From positions 1 through 64,000 of the forward strand of contig JAAUUT010000014.1 in the NCBI GenBank assembly GCA_012031035.1: a DNA stretch of 64,000 nt. Reading direction: 5' to 3'. Position numbers and translations under genes: made by a program. Positions 18,857 to 28,868 of this stretch are shown here, one piece after another (position 1 is the stretch's first letter; every line of letters starts with the position of its first letter). The notes below the pieces were generated by a model that ran no database searches, had not been told where the DNA came from, and worked only from the letters and a program-made list of their open reading frames with translations. The DNA comes from Candidatus Altimarinota bacterium (GTDB lineage: Bacteria; Cyanobacteriota; Cyanobacteriia; Cyanobacteriales; Microcystaceae).

Positions 18857-18883
18857 CCAAACAAACTTAGAAACTATGGATAA
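18857..18883 (+). repeat. 27-bp direct repeat, right copy
   Basis: A perfect copy of 18042-18068. Here it has no coding role. Bases after it (GAGTAAATC) differ from those after the left copy (ACGTTAGGC). Removing one repeat plus the material between would restore a simple M16 gene end. Confidence 0.9.
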
Positions 18884-18991
18884 GAGTAAATCTTGAGTTT
18901 GAGGAGGAGAAACAGACGCGATCGCGCTGACCTGCTCGACTAGTTTTAGTTTATCAAGGATCGATACGCTTCTATGAGGAGAGTTGCTCAA

Positions 18992-19576
18992 ATGAAGTCT
19001 GAAATGCACAAAAAAAGGTCAAAATTCTCGGTCACGTACAAAGACCCGCAAGCGATCGAGCTTATTGAGAAGACTGACCACAAAACTTTAGCAGTATGGG
19101 CAATTGATTGTGTTGAGCGTGTTCTCCCATACTTTGAAACTAGGTATTCAGAAGACCTGCGCCCCCGAAACGCTATCAAGACCCTCCAAGTGTGGATTGA
19201 AACGGGTGTGTTTAAAATGGCTGACATACGCAAAGCTTCGCTTGCGTCTCATGCTGCTGCTCGTGAGGTTGGCGAGGATAATCCGGCTCGCTCTGCTGCC
19301 CGCGCCGCAGGTCAAGCAGTAGCGACTGCACACGTTCGTACTCATTCCATTGGCGCTGCCAACTACGCCGTGCAGGCTATCTACCGAGCCACAGATTCTA
19401 CTAATGCTGATGCTTTAATAGCTGAAGAACGAGAATGGCAATGGCAACGCCTGCTCAAATTGAGAGAAACTCAACAACTCAACATTGAGAAAGAAGAATT
19501 GCGATCGTCTTTTGAAGTTACTAGTAGCGCGGCAAGCTTAAAATACTGGGTAGAACGATCTCGAAAAATCATTTAG
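18992..19576 (+). CDS. Imm-5-like putative immunity protein
   Basis: The protein (194 residues from ATG 18992) is all-helical, with an N-terminal HKTLAVWAIDCVERVLPYFE and alanine-rich helices (SARAAGQAVATAHVRTHSIGAANYA) typical of Imm-5-like immunity proteins, a family best known beside polymorphic toxins. GAGGAGAG at 18976-18983, 8 nt before ATG 18992, favours this start over the ATG at 18974. No toxin gene of that type is adjacent; the MazF unit upstream has its own antitoxin. Horizontal origin is likely. Whether it still protects against a toxin is unknown. Confidence 0.7.
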   Translation: MKSEMHKKRSKFSVTYKDPQAIELIEKTDHKTLAVWAIDCVERVLPYFETRYSEDLRPRNAIKTLQVWIETGVFKMADIRKASLASHAAAREVGEDNPARSAARAAGQAVATAHVRTHSIGAANYAVQAIYRATDSTNADALIAEEREWQWQRLLKLRETQQLNIEKEELRSSFEVTSSAASLKYWVERSRKII

Positions 19577-19731
19577 GACGAAATTTTCTGGATTCGAGCG
19601 ACCCAAAAAATTAAATTAGACGTGCTACTACGACTGATAACTGCTATTAAAAACAGTTATGGGAATAAGAACGATCGCCCTCTCTTACGAGCAATCGTTT
19701 TCATAATTCATCATTCACAATTCATAATTTC

Positions 19732-21060
19732 TTAAAATCGCCAGTTAACTTGTACGCCGATGATATCCACATCGCTGCCGATGTCGCCCCGTAAGCGATC
19801 GCCCGTAACATTTACCTGGTCGATGTTAGCATCGCCTACAAATAAATGAGCGTAACCGACATCGAAACTCAAAGATTCAGTGGGACGATAGCTAAGTCCT
19901 AATGCCAACCAAAAGCGATCGTTGTCGGGAATGCGAGGAGTCCGAAAGTCATCTCTTACCGGACTTTGGTCGTAAGCGACCCCCGCACGCAGTGTTAGAT
20001 TCTCATTGGGGAGATAGTTAACGCCTAAGCCGATGCGCATAGTATCTTCCCAGTTTTCCGGTTGCACGGAGTCGGGTTGTACGGGATTATCGTATTGAAT
20101 GCGCAACTCGTCAAAGCGACTCCAATTCGTCCAAGTAACATCGCCGAGTACGGCTATTTTAGGAGTAACTTTTTGATAAAACCCCAGCGACAGAGAATCT
20201 GGGGTTTTAAGCCTAGCTTTGACATCGGTATCGGTAAAAAGTCCATTTCTCGTAAGTAGCGCCGCGCTTTGGGGAGTCGTGAAATCCGCTTCGCCTTCGA
20301 GGGTGTATTCGAGTCCAGAACGATAGGCTAAACCGATGCGCGTATCTGGAGAAGGTGCGTAAAGCAAGCCAATATTGTAGCCAAAACTCCAATCATTTCC
20401 CTGAACCTCAAGAAAACCATCCGCACTCTGAGGTTGAGAAGGGAAACCAGCAGCCAATGCGATCGCGCCAAAATCTATGGCATTAGTTAATTTAGCATCT
20501 GCATATTGAATATTGAGTCCCAATCCGATAGAAAGCTCGTCTGTTACTTTAGCGGCAACGGTTGGGTTAATATTAATCGTTTTCAATTCAGAAGTTACAG
20601 CTTGATAGCGCCCCACCCAATCCTCTTCGTATTTAGTCGCCAAGCCAAACGGAACGTTGACTCCAAGCCCCAGTTTGATTCGTTCTGAAACACTCCAAGC
20701 TGCATAAAAATTAGGAACAAAGCTATCTTCTCCCGCCTCTCCTCCATTGCTACCCCTCAGAGAAACGCCATTGACTGCCGTCGATCCCTCGTTAGAAAAT
20801 CGAACGGTAGGAGAGATCAGATAAGCGCCTCCCATAATCGAGTTATCTGGCAAAAAGGTCAATCCGGCTGGATTAAAATAAATGGTGCTGGCATCTTCTG
20901 AGACAGCAACGCTACCCGCAAAAGCATTTCCCAATCCCGTCACGCTTTGCTCGATTAAGCCAAAGCCAGAACCAAAGGCAGGTTGCGCCATTGCGATCGC
21001 GCTGGTTGCAGCCAGTAAATATTTAAAATGCCAATTCAATAAATTTCTCAAAATCGTCAT
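19732..21060 (-). CDS. FadL/OMPP1-type outer-membrane transporter
   Basis: The protein has a signal peptide ending near AMAQPAFG. The N-terminal hatch begins GFGLIEQSVTGLGNAFAGSVAVSEDASTIYFNPAGL, a FadL hallmark including the NPAG motif. A 14-strand-type barrel follows, with RIGLAYRSGLEYTLEG and LTLRAGVAYDQSPVRD, ending in an aromatic residue (VNWRF). ATG 21060 is preferred to the TTG at 21072. FadL proteins pass fatty acids or other hydrophobic molecules across the outer membrane. The next gene on the same strand (21237-22538) is a lipase-like hydrolase, but the 177-bp gap leaves linkage uncertain. Confidence 0.9.
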   Translation of the reverse strand: MTILRNLLNWHFKYLLAATSAIAMAQPAFGSGFGLIEQSVTGLGNAFAGSVAVSEDASTIYFNPAGLTFLPDNSIMGGAYLISPTVRFSNEGSTAVNGVSLRGSNGGEAGEDSFVPNFYAAWSVSERIKLGLGVNVPFGLATKYEEDWVGRYQAVTSELKTININPTVAAKVTDELSIGLGLNIQYADAKLTNAIDFGAIALAAGFPSQPQSADGFLEVQGNDWSFGYNIGLLYAPSPDTRIGLAYRSGLEYTLEGEADFTTPQSAALLTRNGLFTDTDVKARLKTPDSLSLGFYQKVTPKIAVLGDVTWTNWSRFDELRIQYDNPVQPDSVQPENWEDTMRIGLGVNYLPNENLTLRAGVAYDQSPVRDDFRTPRIPDNDRFWLALGLSYRPTESLSFDVGYAHLFVGDANIDQVNVTGDRLRGDIGSDVDIIGVQVNWRF

Positions 21061-21236
21061 TAAACTCGTCAAGATGTAATAGACTACTTATGCCCAAAAG
21101 CTCACAGCAGCTAGTCACCAATTAAATCAATAAACGAGCAAAATGCGATACCCAAAGCTATTTGTTCTTAAAATAAATTAATTTTGTAGGGTTAAAAGAG
21201 AATTGAGTTAGTTTTTTGTGCAATGTTATATCGTCG

Positions 21237-22538
21237 CTATGGACGAGATTCAATTAGCACCTCTGGATAGTTAGATGAAGCCTTTTTGAGCAAAGGTTCT
21301 CTCCTGTCTTTAAGATAGCGATCGAAGAATGCCAATGTGTAAACGTTGACGATCTTAGATGCTTGTTGCGGATCGATTGAACCAATTGCTTGCTTAATCG
21401 GAGATGTTGCTTGGTTTATTGAATTTGCTGAAAATGCAGGTAAAATTAACCCAAAGTCCATAAACGTGCTGTGTTTGCTTCCTTTGATTATTAGCCTATA
21501 AGCGTTTGTTGTCAGCCGTTGATAAAACAATTGCAAGGCATTATCAGCACCATCGTGAGACATTATCAGAAACGGGCGATTTAAACTGTCTCTATTCCCG
21601 CTTCTCAACAGCGTCCCATAGCTGCCACCATCCATATTGATTCCTGCTTGTAAACGGCGATCGCGCCACATCGCCTCAATAGCCGTATCTCCACCTAGCG
21701 AATGACCGAAAATTCCAACTCGGCTTAAATCTAAACGTCCAGTAAATAGTCCTTGAGGGTCATCGAGATTGAGTCTATCTAATTCATTCAATACAAAACT
21801 AATATCCTTGGCACGAATTTTGACTGCTTCATTGAAGGTTCGCTGTTCGGTTTTCTTATCGGCAGATGAAAAATCAAACGCGGAAGATTGAGTAATTATT
21901 TGCCCACCTGGAAACAAAACTGGTACTTCATAGGTGGGATTCACGGCGACAACGACATAACCATAACTTGCAAGCTGCTCGATCTGTGTTGTATAAAACT
22001 TAGGTGTCGATCCAAAACCAGGAGAGAAAATTACAACGGGATATCGTTTTGAAGCATTAGCAAGCTCTGCTTTTGGGATGGAATTTGTTTGAATGGTTTG
22101 AGTAACTAGCCGAACGAATTGCTCTGGCGACACGCCAAAATTCGCTCCCATTCCTTCAGCAGTCGCCAGAGCAAAACCCTCATCGATATAAGGGGTTGTT
22201 TTAGCGCCTGACTGACTTTTAGCAGGATACCAAATGTATACCATTAACTCTCGATGAGCCGTTGGTCTTGGCGTAGTAACTGGCTTTTGTGTCTGTAAGT
22301 CGTAAATCTCTGAACTATAAGTTTCTTCACGAGAGGGATCGACTAGATAGTAAGCGGTTGCGCCTACTGAATAAGTGCCCTTGAGAGCAGGCAATCGGAA
22401 GCTTAACGCTCGATCTGTAGGTTGAGTTTGAACTTGCGATGGCTGTGCTAAAAGTATTTCAACTTTTGTTAACAGAGGATTAACTCCCAGAATGGCAAGC
22501 GTGCTGAGGGCAATGATAAATCCATAAAACGTCTTCAT
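21237..22538 (-). CDS. Secreted alpha/beta hydrolase, PAF-acetylhydrolase/dienelactone-hydrolase-like
   Basis: The 433-residue protein has an N-terminal hydrophobic segment (FIIALSTLAILGV) that may be a signal peptide or anchor. YPVVIFSPGFGSTPKFY is the oxyanion region of the fold. GHSLGGDTAIEA holds the nucleophile serine, and SKHSTFMDFG near the C-terminus holds the catalytic histidine. The YIWYPAKS strand and pre-nucleophile helices fit PAF-acetylhydrolase-like enzymes. It probably splits an ester outside the cytosol. The substrate is unknown. It lies directly upstream of the FadL-type porin. Confidence 0.8.
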   Translation of the reverse strand: MKTFYGFIIALSTLAILGVNPLLTKVEILLAQPSQVQTQPTDRALSFRLPALKGTYSVGATAYYLVDPSREETYSSEIYDLQTQKPVTTPRPTAHRELMVYIWYPAKSQSGAKTTPYIDEGFALATAEGMGANFGVSPEQFVRLVTQTIQTNSIPKAELANASKRYPVVIFSPGFGSTPKFYTTQIEQLASYGYVVVAVNPTYEVPVLFPGGQIITQSSAFDFSSADKKTEQRTFNEAVKIRAKDISFVLNELDRLNLDDPQGLFTGRLDLSRVGIFGHSLGGDTAIEAMWRDRRLQAGINMDGGSYGTLLRSGNRDSLNRPFLIMSHDGADNALQLFYQRLTTNAYRLIIKGSKHSTFMDFGLILPAFSANSINQATSPIKQAIGSIDPQQASKIVNVYTLAFFDRYLKDRREPLLKKASSNYPEVLIESRP

Positions 22539-22809
22539 CTGGCAATCTTAGCTCCTACAACTCTATGATTGTTAAAATACCGCTCCATTTATGCTGTGAC
22601 AATACCAGTAAAGATTAGCCAGTGTTAAATTTGAAGCCTGTTGTAAATTAGCTGTAACTAAACTTTTATATCCTGTGCGATCGCATCTCAATATGCAATT
22701 TAAATATCGAATAGCTTAACCAAAAACGATCGCGCCGAAGCATAGTTTACTTAACGGGCGATCGCCTATGATAAAAGATTGGTGAAATCGAATAATTTAT
22801 CTTCCACTG

Positions 22810-23919
22810 ATGCCACAAACTATCGTCGTTAAAATTGGTACATCCAGTTTGACTCGCGTCGCAACAGGTCAACTCGCCCTTTCTACTGTCGCTGCTTTAG
22901 TCGAAACGCTCACTCGCTTGCGAAAGGCAGGACATCGAGTAGTTTTAGTTTCTTCAGGTGCGGTGGGGATTGGATGTGCTAGGCTCAATTTAAGCGAACG
23001 ACCGCGCAAAATGGCGCTCAAACAGGCCGTTGCTGCTGTCGGACAAGGACGATTAATTCGAGTCTACGACGATCTATTTAACAGCCTCGGACAATCGATC
23101 GCGCAAATTCTCTTGACCCGTCGAGAATTAATCGAGCGCAGTTGTTATGTTAATGCAGTTAATACCTTTGGGGCACTTTTCGAGTTGGGGGTCATTCCCA
23201 TTGTCAATGAAAACGATACGGTTGCGGTTGACGAACTCAAATTTGGCGATAACGACACGCTTTCTGCTTTAGTTGCTAGTTTAGTTGAGGCAGATTGGCT
23301 ATTTATCCTCACCGATGTAGACCGATTATATTCTGCCGATCCGCGACTCGTCCCCGATGCCAAACCGATCGCGATCGTCAACTCCACTGACTTTGCTCAG
23401 CTAAAAGTAGAAGCAGGCTCTAGCGGGACTCAGTGGGGAACTGGAGGAATGGCAACTAAATTATCGGCGGCTCGCATTGCCACCAGTGCGGGGATTAGAA
23501 TGGTTATTACCCACGGAAGACAGCCGGAAAATATCGAAAAAATTTTGCTAGGCGAACCGCTAGGAACGCAGTTTGAACCGCAACCGAAGACAGAAAACGC
23601 TCGCAAGCGTTGGATTGCCTATGGATTGATCCCAATGGGAAAACTCTATCTCGATCGCGGTGCTATTCGTGCCCTTCGTCAAGATGGCAAATCGCTTTTA
23701 GCGGCAGGAGTTATTGGCGTTGAAGGAGATTTTCTTGCGTCTGATGCGGTACAGTTGTGCGATGCCGATGGCAAAGAAATTGCTAGGGGGATTGCTAATT
23801 ACAACAGTGCAGAAATCAAAAAAATCAAAGGTAATCACTCAGATAATATTCCTGCGCTATTGGGCTATGTTGGGGCAGAGACAGTGGTTCATCGAGACAA
23901 TCTTGCTTTGTTCGATTGA
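22810..23919 (+). CDS. proB: Glutamate 5-kinase
   Basis: ProB phosphorylates glutamate with ATP, the first step of proline synthesis. The 369-residue protein has the kinase domain with [33 protein letters not shown] and [12 protein letters not shown], then [13 protein letters not shown] for the nucleotide pocket. A C-terminal PUA domain ([18 protein letters not shown]) is present. Start at ATG 22810. It stands alone on the plus strand. Secure. Confidence 0.97.
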   Translation: MPQTIVVKIGTSSLTRVATGQLALSTVAALVETLTRLRKAGHRVVLVSSGAVGIGCARLNLSERPRKMALKQAVAAVGQGRLIRVYDDLFNSLGQSIAQILLTRRELIERSCYVNAVNTFGALFELGVIPIVNENDTVAVDELKFGDNDTLSALVASLVEADWLFILTDVDRLYSADPRLVPDAKPIAIVNSTDFAQLKVEAGSSGTQWGTGGMATKLSAARIATSAGIRMVITHGRQPENIEKILLGEPLGTQFEPQPKTENARKRWIAYGLIPMGKLYLDRGAIRALRQDGKSLLAAGVIGVEGDFLASDAVQLCDADGKEIARGIANYNSAEIKKIKGNHSDNIPALLGYVGAETVVHRDNLALFD

Positions 23920-23977
23920 TGAAAAGGTGATTGGGGACTGGTGATTGGGTAAAATGTTTACGATGGAAATACTGCAA

Positions 23978-24001
23978 AGACGCGATATATCGCGTCTCTA
24001 C
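23978..24001. repeat. Dispersed palindrome GACGCGATATATCGCGTC, copy 2
   Basis: A perfect copy of 10844-10867, including the CTAC tail. Located between convergent proB and the 24029-25138 gene. Confidence 0.8.
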
Positions 24002-24028
24002 TTTGAACATTGAACTTTAATAACTGAT

Positions 24029-25138
24029 TTAAGGGCTTGACCCAAAATCTTCGATCGCCCTTTGTACTTCAGGCGCTGTCACGGGATCGACAGGCTGATT
24101 CAACTGATTTGGAGAAATCTGGGGAGCTTGTTGAACTGGAGCGTTTATATAACCAGTAGGAGCTTGATTCGCTGACATCGGAGCGTTCAAGTAAGGAGTT
24201 TGGGCAGGTTGAAGGGGCGGTTGCGCTGGTGCGTTTGGCTGTACGGGGCTATTTATGTAGGTATAAGGGTTGTTGGCTGGTGAAATAGGTTGAAATAGAT
24301 CGGAGCGATTGTTTTGTCGAATGGGAGCGGGATTTCTAAAAGGCTGGTAAGTATCAACAGGGGGTTGCGCTGAAGGATTAGAAAAGCCTCCATTAGCTTG
24401 TGGCGATCGCTCTGAAGCCTCAAATTGGTTTGTACCCGTTGGATTGCCCAACTCTCTGTTGGAAGTATTCGGGGCAGTATTCGGGGCGGTTTGAGTTGGG
24501 GCTGGGTTGCTAAATACCTGACCCATCGCATCCTGTAAGGGATTATCTACAACCGTCACGGGTTTAGGTTTGACTAATCCATTAATCGGAGATTGCACGG
24601 ATGAATCAACTAGATTATTTTGTCTTCGAGTATTGGTTTGTCCTGGAATAACTAATGAAGGATTTTTAACACCGGGAAGCAGAGGCATAAAAATTTGAGA
24701 CGAATTTGAGGTGTTATTCGACTCGTTTTTTTGCTTAGTCGAGCGACCTAACAAAGTTGGGTCGCTAGCGTTTTCTTCCATATTCCTTTGAGTTCCCAAC
24801 AGTGGCGATGGCGGAATACCTGGATTGCTAGGATTTATCAAGTTTGATTGTTGTTCTTGCTGCTGTCTCTCGGCATCTCTGGCGATCGATTGTAGCGGCA
24901 TCTCTAAGCCAATATCAGTATTCTCTATGAGGTTTGGATCGCCACCGATCGCCTCTTCCACGCCTTCTGGCTGATCGAATGACGTACTCTGCCACTCTGG
25001 ATTGCTCCGATATTGCCAATACAACAATGCTATAAGCGCGATAAGGCTTGGCGGCCCCCACACAGAAACGCGAGCTAGGGGTTTAAGACCAGCTTTGAAA
25101 TAGCGAAATGCCGACATGAAGTTTTTGTTAGAATTCAT
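24029..25138 (-). CDS. Membrane-anchored proline/asparagine/glutamine-rich protein (unknown function)
   Basis: The 369-residue protein has a short basic N-terminus and one hydrophobic span (about residues 25-45, SLIALIALLYW). The rest is low-complexity and rich in P, N and Q, with repeated patterns such as YINAPVQ, YLNAP and YTYINSPVQ near the C-terminus. The topology would place the tail outside the cytosol or in the periplasm. I do not recognise a domain. It follows the tubulin-like gene (25274-28591) on the same strand with a 135-bp gap, so it may be that protein's membrane partner; this is inference. Confidence 0.6.
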   Translation of the reverse strand: MNSNKNFMSAFRYFKAGLKPLARVSVWGPPSLIALIALLYWQYRSNPEWQSTSFDQPEGVEEAIGGDPNLIENTDIGLEMPLQSIARDAERQQQEQQSNLINPSNPGIPPSPLLGTQRNMEENASDPTLLGRSTKQKNESNNTSNSSQIFMPLLPGVKNPSLVIPGQTNTRRQNNLVDSSVQSPINGLVKPKPVTVVDNPLQDAMGQVFSNPAPTQTAPNTAPNTSNRELGNPTGTNQFEASERSPQANGGFSNPSAQPPVDTYQPFRNPAPIRQNNRSDLFQPISPANNPYTYINSPVQPNAPAQPPLQPAQTPYLNAPMSANQAPTGYINAPVQQAPQISPNQLNQPVDPVTAPEVQRAIEDFGSSP

Positions 25139-25273
25139 TACGCTAATCGTGTGAATAACCTACAACAGAGCCAAACGTCTCTTCAATCTATCCTAAATCG
25201 CTACTGGTTACTTTTGCGATAAGTGCTTAAGCAAAATTAATCACAGAAATTCTTATAATTAGTCTTGAACGAC

Positions 25274-28200
25274 TCAAGCTTCTGGTTTGACCAATCGCGT
25301 ACCGCATTTGGAACAGAAGTTAAAATTCAATGGGTTTCGATGACCGCAGTTGTGACAGAAAATTTGTGTAGGAGATGATGCGGGAGGAGTTTGAGTTACA
25401 TTGCCATTAGGATTATTAGCATAAATTGGAGTTGGTGAAGCAATTTTTTCGGTTGGTTGAGATACAGAAACCCCTATTTCTGTATTTAATTGATAGGCAT
25501 TAATTAAATCTAAAACAATTTTGTCTTCTCGTTTATATTCTGGACTTTCTTCGCCGCCTTGTTTTTCTAAATCCAAAGCACGATCGTGAAGATAATTTAT
25601 TAATAGATTGTATAAAGTTTGTTTTTGTTCGGGAGTTTGAGTTGCATCGATCTTAGCAGTAACTTGACGCTGAATTTCTTCGCGATCGCTCCGACAAATT
25701 TTTACTTCTAATACTTGTGCTGCTTCTTCCCAACTCGCAGAAATGTCGATCTTTTTAACGCCCGTCGCTGTTTTGATTTCGTAGCGAATAACATTTTCAT
25801 TGGTAACGCGATTTTTTTCTTGACGTAAGATTCCTAACGCACGCGCTTCTGTGACTAATTTAAACACCGTCGCATCTTCGGGAAAGAGATCCCAGAATGG
25901 CGGTTCTTTTTGCATATGGACGGGGATTGGTAAATCGCGACTTTCTCCCGATTGTTGCGCTCGTTTGGCACTAATAAATTCTCCTTTCCAATCTAAATAA
26001 GATTGTCGTAAGTCTTGCATTCCATCGATACAACGCAGGGAAAATCCACCAATTTCTTGAACGAAAACAATACGATGGCGTTCGAGATCTCCTAATGGTT
26101 TAATATCTTCATCATTGCCGATAAATTCTTGCAATTTGGGAAGCAATTTTTGTGCGGCGGGATTGCTGGTATTGCGTCCGCCAACAATAGCAACATTAGT
26201 ATTAATAGCTGGGGTAAATCCTGCATCTTTTCCTCGCAAAACTGCTTGGTTGAGCAAGATTAATGGCTTAGATTTGTTATAAGCCATACGGATATTATTG
26301 ATAATTTCTTGGTCGTCTGTATAGAGTTTTAAAACGCGATCGCAAGCGGCTAAATCTCGTTTAAATTTACTAGTTTCTGGGGCATTTTGGAGACTTTTTT
26401 TGGCGCGATCGCTTATAATTTCTTGTACGTCTTCATCGCGTACATCTGGTAATTCTGTTAAATCGAATAGACGCATGATTTCATTAGCAGCGCGAGTTTC
26501 TTTCCACATAGGACTAGCAGCTTTCAAGATATCATTTGATAAAGTGCTACAAACCGAATCCATGCCAATTTCATAACGGGTTTTACTTCCTTCGCTACTG
26601 CCTGCTAATTGTTCGATAAAATCTTGATAAAGGTTATTGAGTTCTTGGCGATCGAATAGTTTAATACCATTAATGGCTAAAGCATCTGCACTATCAGCTT
26701 GACCGTCAGCTTTTTGTTTGAATAAATCTTTTGCTTGAATTAATTTTTGTTTGAAGCGATTGAAGCGCGTTTCTAAATAGGTTAAATGTTCTTGCAATCG
26801 CGCGATAACTTCCAATCCTGCTACACGAGTTTTTCTTTGAATAATCGCAATTAAATTCCCTTCTAATCCGCTAAGCGCATTATTAGAATATTGCTCCATT
26901 TTCTCTTGTTTAGAAATGCCAAATTTATCTTTAAATTCATTAATTTCTGCTAAAGCATCTTCATATTGTTTTTGGCGAGTTCCTTCATTAACCGACCAAA
27001 CTTTTTCTTGTTCTCTACGAAACTTTTCTTCTGCGCTCGTAAAAATCTGTCGTACTGTAACGATAAACGCTTCTGCAAATTTTGGGCCTCTATTACGATC
27101 TTCTAAAATGTTATATAACTCTTCTTCTAACGCTTTTCTTCCTCGTTGAATAATTGTGTCTCGATTGTTATATATCTTTCTTAAATAATCTCCATGAACG
27201 CGCTCGTCGGGACTGAGTTCGTTAAAATGGTCGGCACGGTAATCGTCAACTTTTGGCTTAAGATACTCATTAATAAACTTTAAAACCTTACCTTTCTCAG
27301 AACCAATCATATTGATTCCTTGTTGGGTGCATTCCAGCCAATTTTCTGTTGTAATTTCGTTGCGAATACTATTTACCCATTCTGAAATTACCGCAATTAA
27401 GGCGCGATCGCGATCGGCTCCCAAATCCGCTAACATTTCTACTTCCGAAAGACGCATTCGTTTGAGAAGATCGCCCTTGACTAATTCCATCATTTGTGCA
27501 GTTAAAATCGCCGTATCATTGAGCCACCAACCGACGAAATCCTGCGATAATCGATAGGATAAAGAATAGCGAATCTGAGCCAAAGGAATTTCAATTGCAG
27601 ATAGTCCAAAACTCATAAATTGTTTGGGATAGCCTCTTCCTCCTGGATCTGCTTGCGCCCAAGCACCTTTAATATTATCTCGAATCGATCGCTTGTGAGG
27701 GGCAAAATCTGAAGTAAGATCCAAGAAAATATTTTGGGCAATAATTTCTCGAATTCTATCTAATTTAAAATCGCTTTCTCCATTTTTTGTTCCTACTAAA
27801 TAAGTAAAATCAAAAGGCGGTAATTTACTGCGGACTTCATCGACTAAACCGCTACTAAATTGATTGCCATATTCAGTTCGATAATCGGAAAAATAATTCA
27901 ATTCCATCAACGCTGCATAACCATTTGCTAAAACGCGATCGCCGACGCTAATCCCTGCAAAAGCTTCTGGCATGGGAACAATAGCAGTCGTTAAAGGACT
28001 TCCTTCCCCTCTGAGCCAATTGCGGATACAATAGCCCATATCGATTAACATTCCGCTTCCCGTGCCCCCAGAGAGAGAACCCGTCACAAAAACATTAATT
28101 GCATTAGAACTAACTTTAATTCCATAGCGATCGGACATAAAATTATCTTGTCCTTTAACTCGCTTAACTGCCTCAAGAAACTTCTTTTGAATATCGTGAT

Positions 28201-28591
28201 AGTTACAGAAAAAAGCAAAGCGCCCGCAAGCGCGAATTTGTCCCGCACCCGCTTCTAGGGAAGTAATATTTCTCTCTAATTCATTTGGAAACCAGCGATT
28301 AATCCAGGGATATTTCTCCATGTCAGATACCATCTCCCTGACTTGCTTTCCTCCCACTCTCGCCCAATGTTTTTCGTAATCCTTAAACGGCGTTCCCCCT
28401 GCTTCGGGATTAGTAATTTTATAATCTTTATCGGTATCGACGACTAAAAAACTAAGAATGGGAAAATTTCTGAGACTACCATAGGTTTCTTCTACTAACC
28501 TTCTCACTCTTGCCAACACTTCCGCACCCGTTCCCCCGATTCCGACGATAACTGTAGGAACCATGCTTTTTTCTTCAACTTGTGGTGGCAT
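25274..28591 (-). CDS. Giant tubulin-like GTPase with C-terminal zinc ribbon
   Basis: The 1105-residue protein begins with a tubulin/FtsZ-like Rossmann start (VPTVIVGIGGTGAEVLARVRR), then VVDTD, GAGQIRACGR, and the tubulin signature SGGTGSG at residues 174-180. A long helical region with coiled-coil character fills about residues 400-900. The C-terminus has a zinc ribbon with two CxxC pairs (FCHNCGHRN ... FCSKCGTRL). This belongs to the large bacterial tubulin-like family whose roles are largely unknown. The signature loop is intact, so GTP binding is likely. The neighbouring membrane protein at 24029-25138 may anchor it. Confidence 0.8.
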   Translation of the reverse strand: MPPQVEEKSMVPTVIVGIGGTGAEVLARVRRLVEETYGSLRNFPILSFLVVDTDKDYKITNPEAGGTPFKDYEKHWARVGGKQVREMVSDMEKYPWINRWFPNELERNITSLEAGAGQIRACGRFAFFCNYHDIQKKFLEAVKRVKGQDNFMSDRYGIKVSSNAINVFVTGSLSGGTGSGMLIDMGYCIRNWLRGEGSPLTTAIVPMPEAFAGISVGDRVLANGYAALMELNYFSDYRTEYGNQFSSGLVDEVRSKLPPFDFTYLVGTKNGESDFKLDRIREIIAQNIFLDLTSDFAPHKRSIRDNIKGAWAQADPGGRGYPKQFMSFGLSAIEIPLAQIRYSLSYRLSQDFVGWWLNDTAILTAQMMELVKGDLLKRMRLSEVEMLADLGADRDRALIAVISEWVNSIRNEITTENWLECTQQGINMIGSEKGKVLKFINEYLKPKVDDYRADHFNELSPDERVHGDYLRKIYNNRDTIIQRGRKALEEELYNILEDRNRGPKFAEAFIVTVRQIFTSAEEKFRREQEKVWSVNEGTRQKQYEDALAEINEFKDKFGISKQEKMEQYSNNALSGLEGNLIAIIQRKTRVAGLEVIARLQEHLTYLETRFNRFKQKLIQAKDLFKQKADGQADSADALAINGIKLFDRQELNNLYQDFIEQLAGSSEGSKTRYEIGMDSVCSTLSNDILKAASPMWKETRAANEIMRLFDLTELPDVRDEDVQEIISDRAKKSLQNAPETSKFKRDLAACDRVLKLYTDDQEIINNIRMAYNKSKPLILLNQAVLRGKDAGFTPAINTNVAIVGGRNTSNPAAQKLLPKLQEFIGNDEDIKPLGDLERHRIVFVQEIGGFSLRCIDGMQDLRQSYLDWKGEFISAKRAQQSGESRDLPIPVHMQKEPPFWDLFPEDATVFKLVTEARALGILRQEKNRVTNENVIRYEIKTATGVKKIDISASWEEAAQVLEVKICRSDREEIQRQVTAKIDATQTPEQKQTLYNLLINYLHDRALDLEKQGGEESPEYKREDKIVLDLINAYQLNTEIGVSVSQPTEKIASPTPIYANNPNGNVTQTPPASSPTQIFCHNCGHRNPLNFNFCSKCGTRLVKPEA

Positions 28592-28868
28592 AAGATAGTC
28601 TCCCTAGTAATTAGCGTCTTGCGTTACGCACGGTAATATCGATAATAAATCTTTTAATATTTTAAATTCGATCTATGGTCGATCGCTCAAAAGAATAAGA
28701 TGCAAGTAAAATATTCACACCACTTTTATTGAAATTTTACAGCGATCGCATCAACTAAAAATGGTTATGAAGTATAGTTGGCGATTGTTGCCAAAGACGA
28801 GCGCGACGATCGACTAAGCTAAATGTTAGCCTAGAAGAAGTGAAATCTCATTTTTAACTCGAACGATT

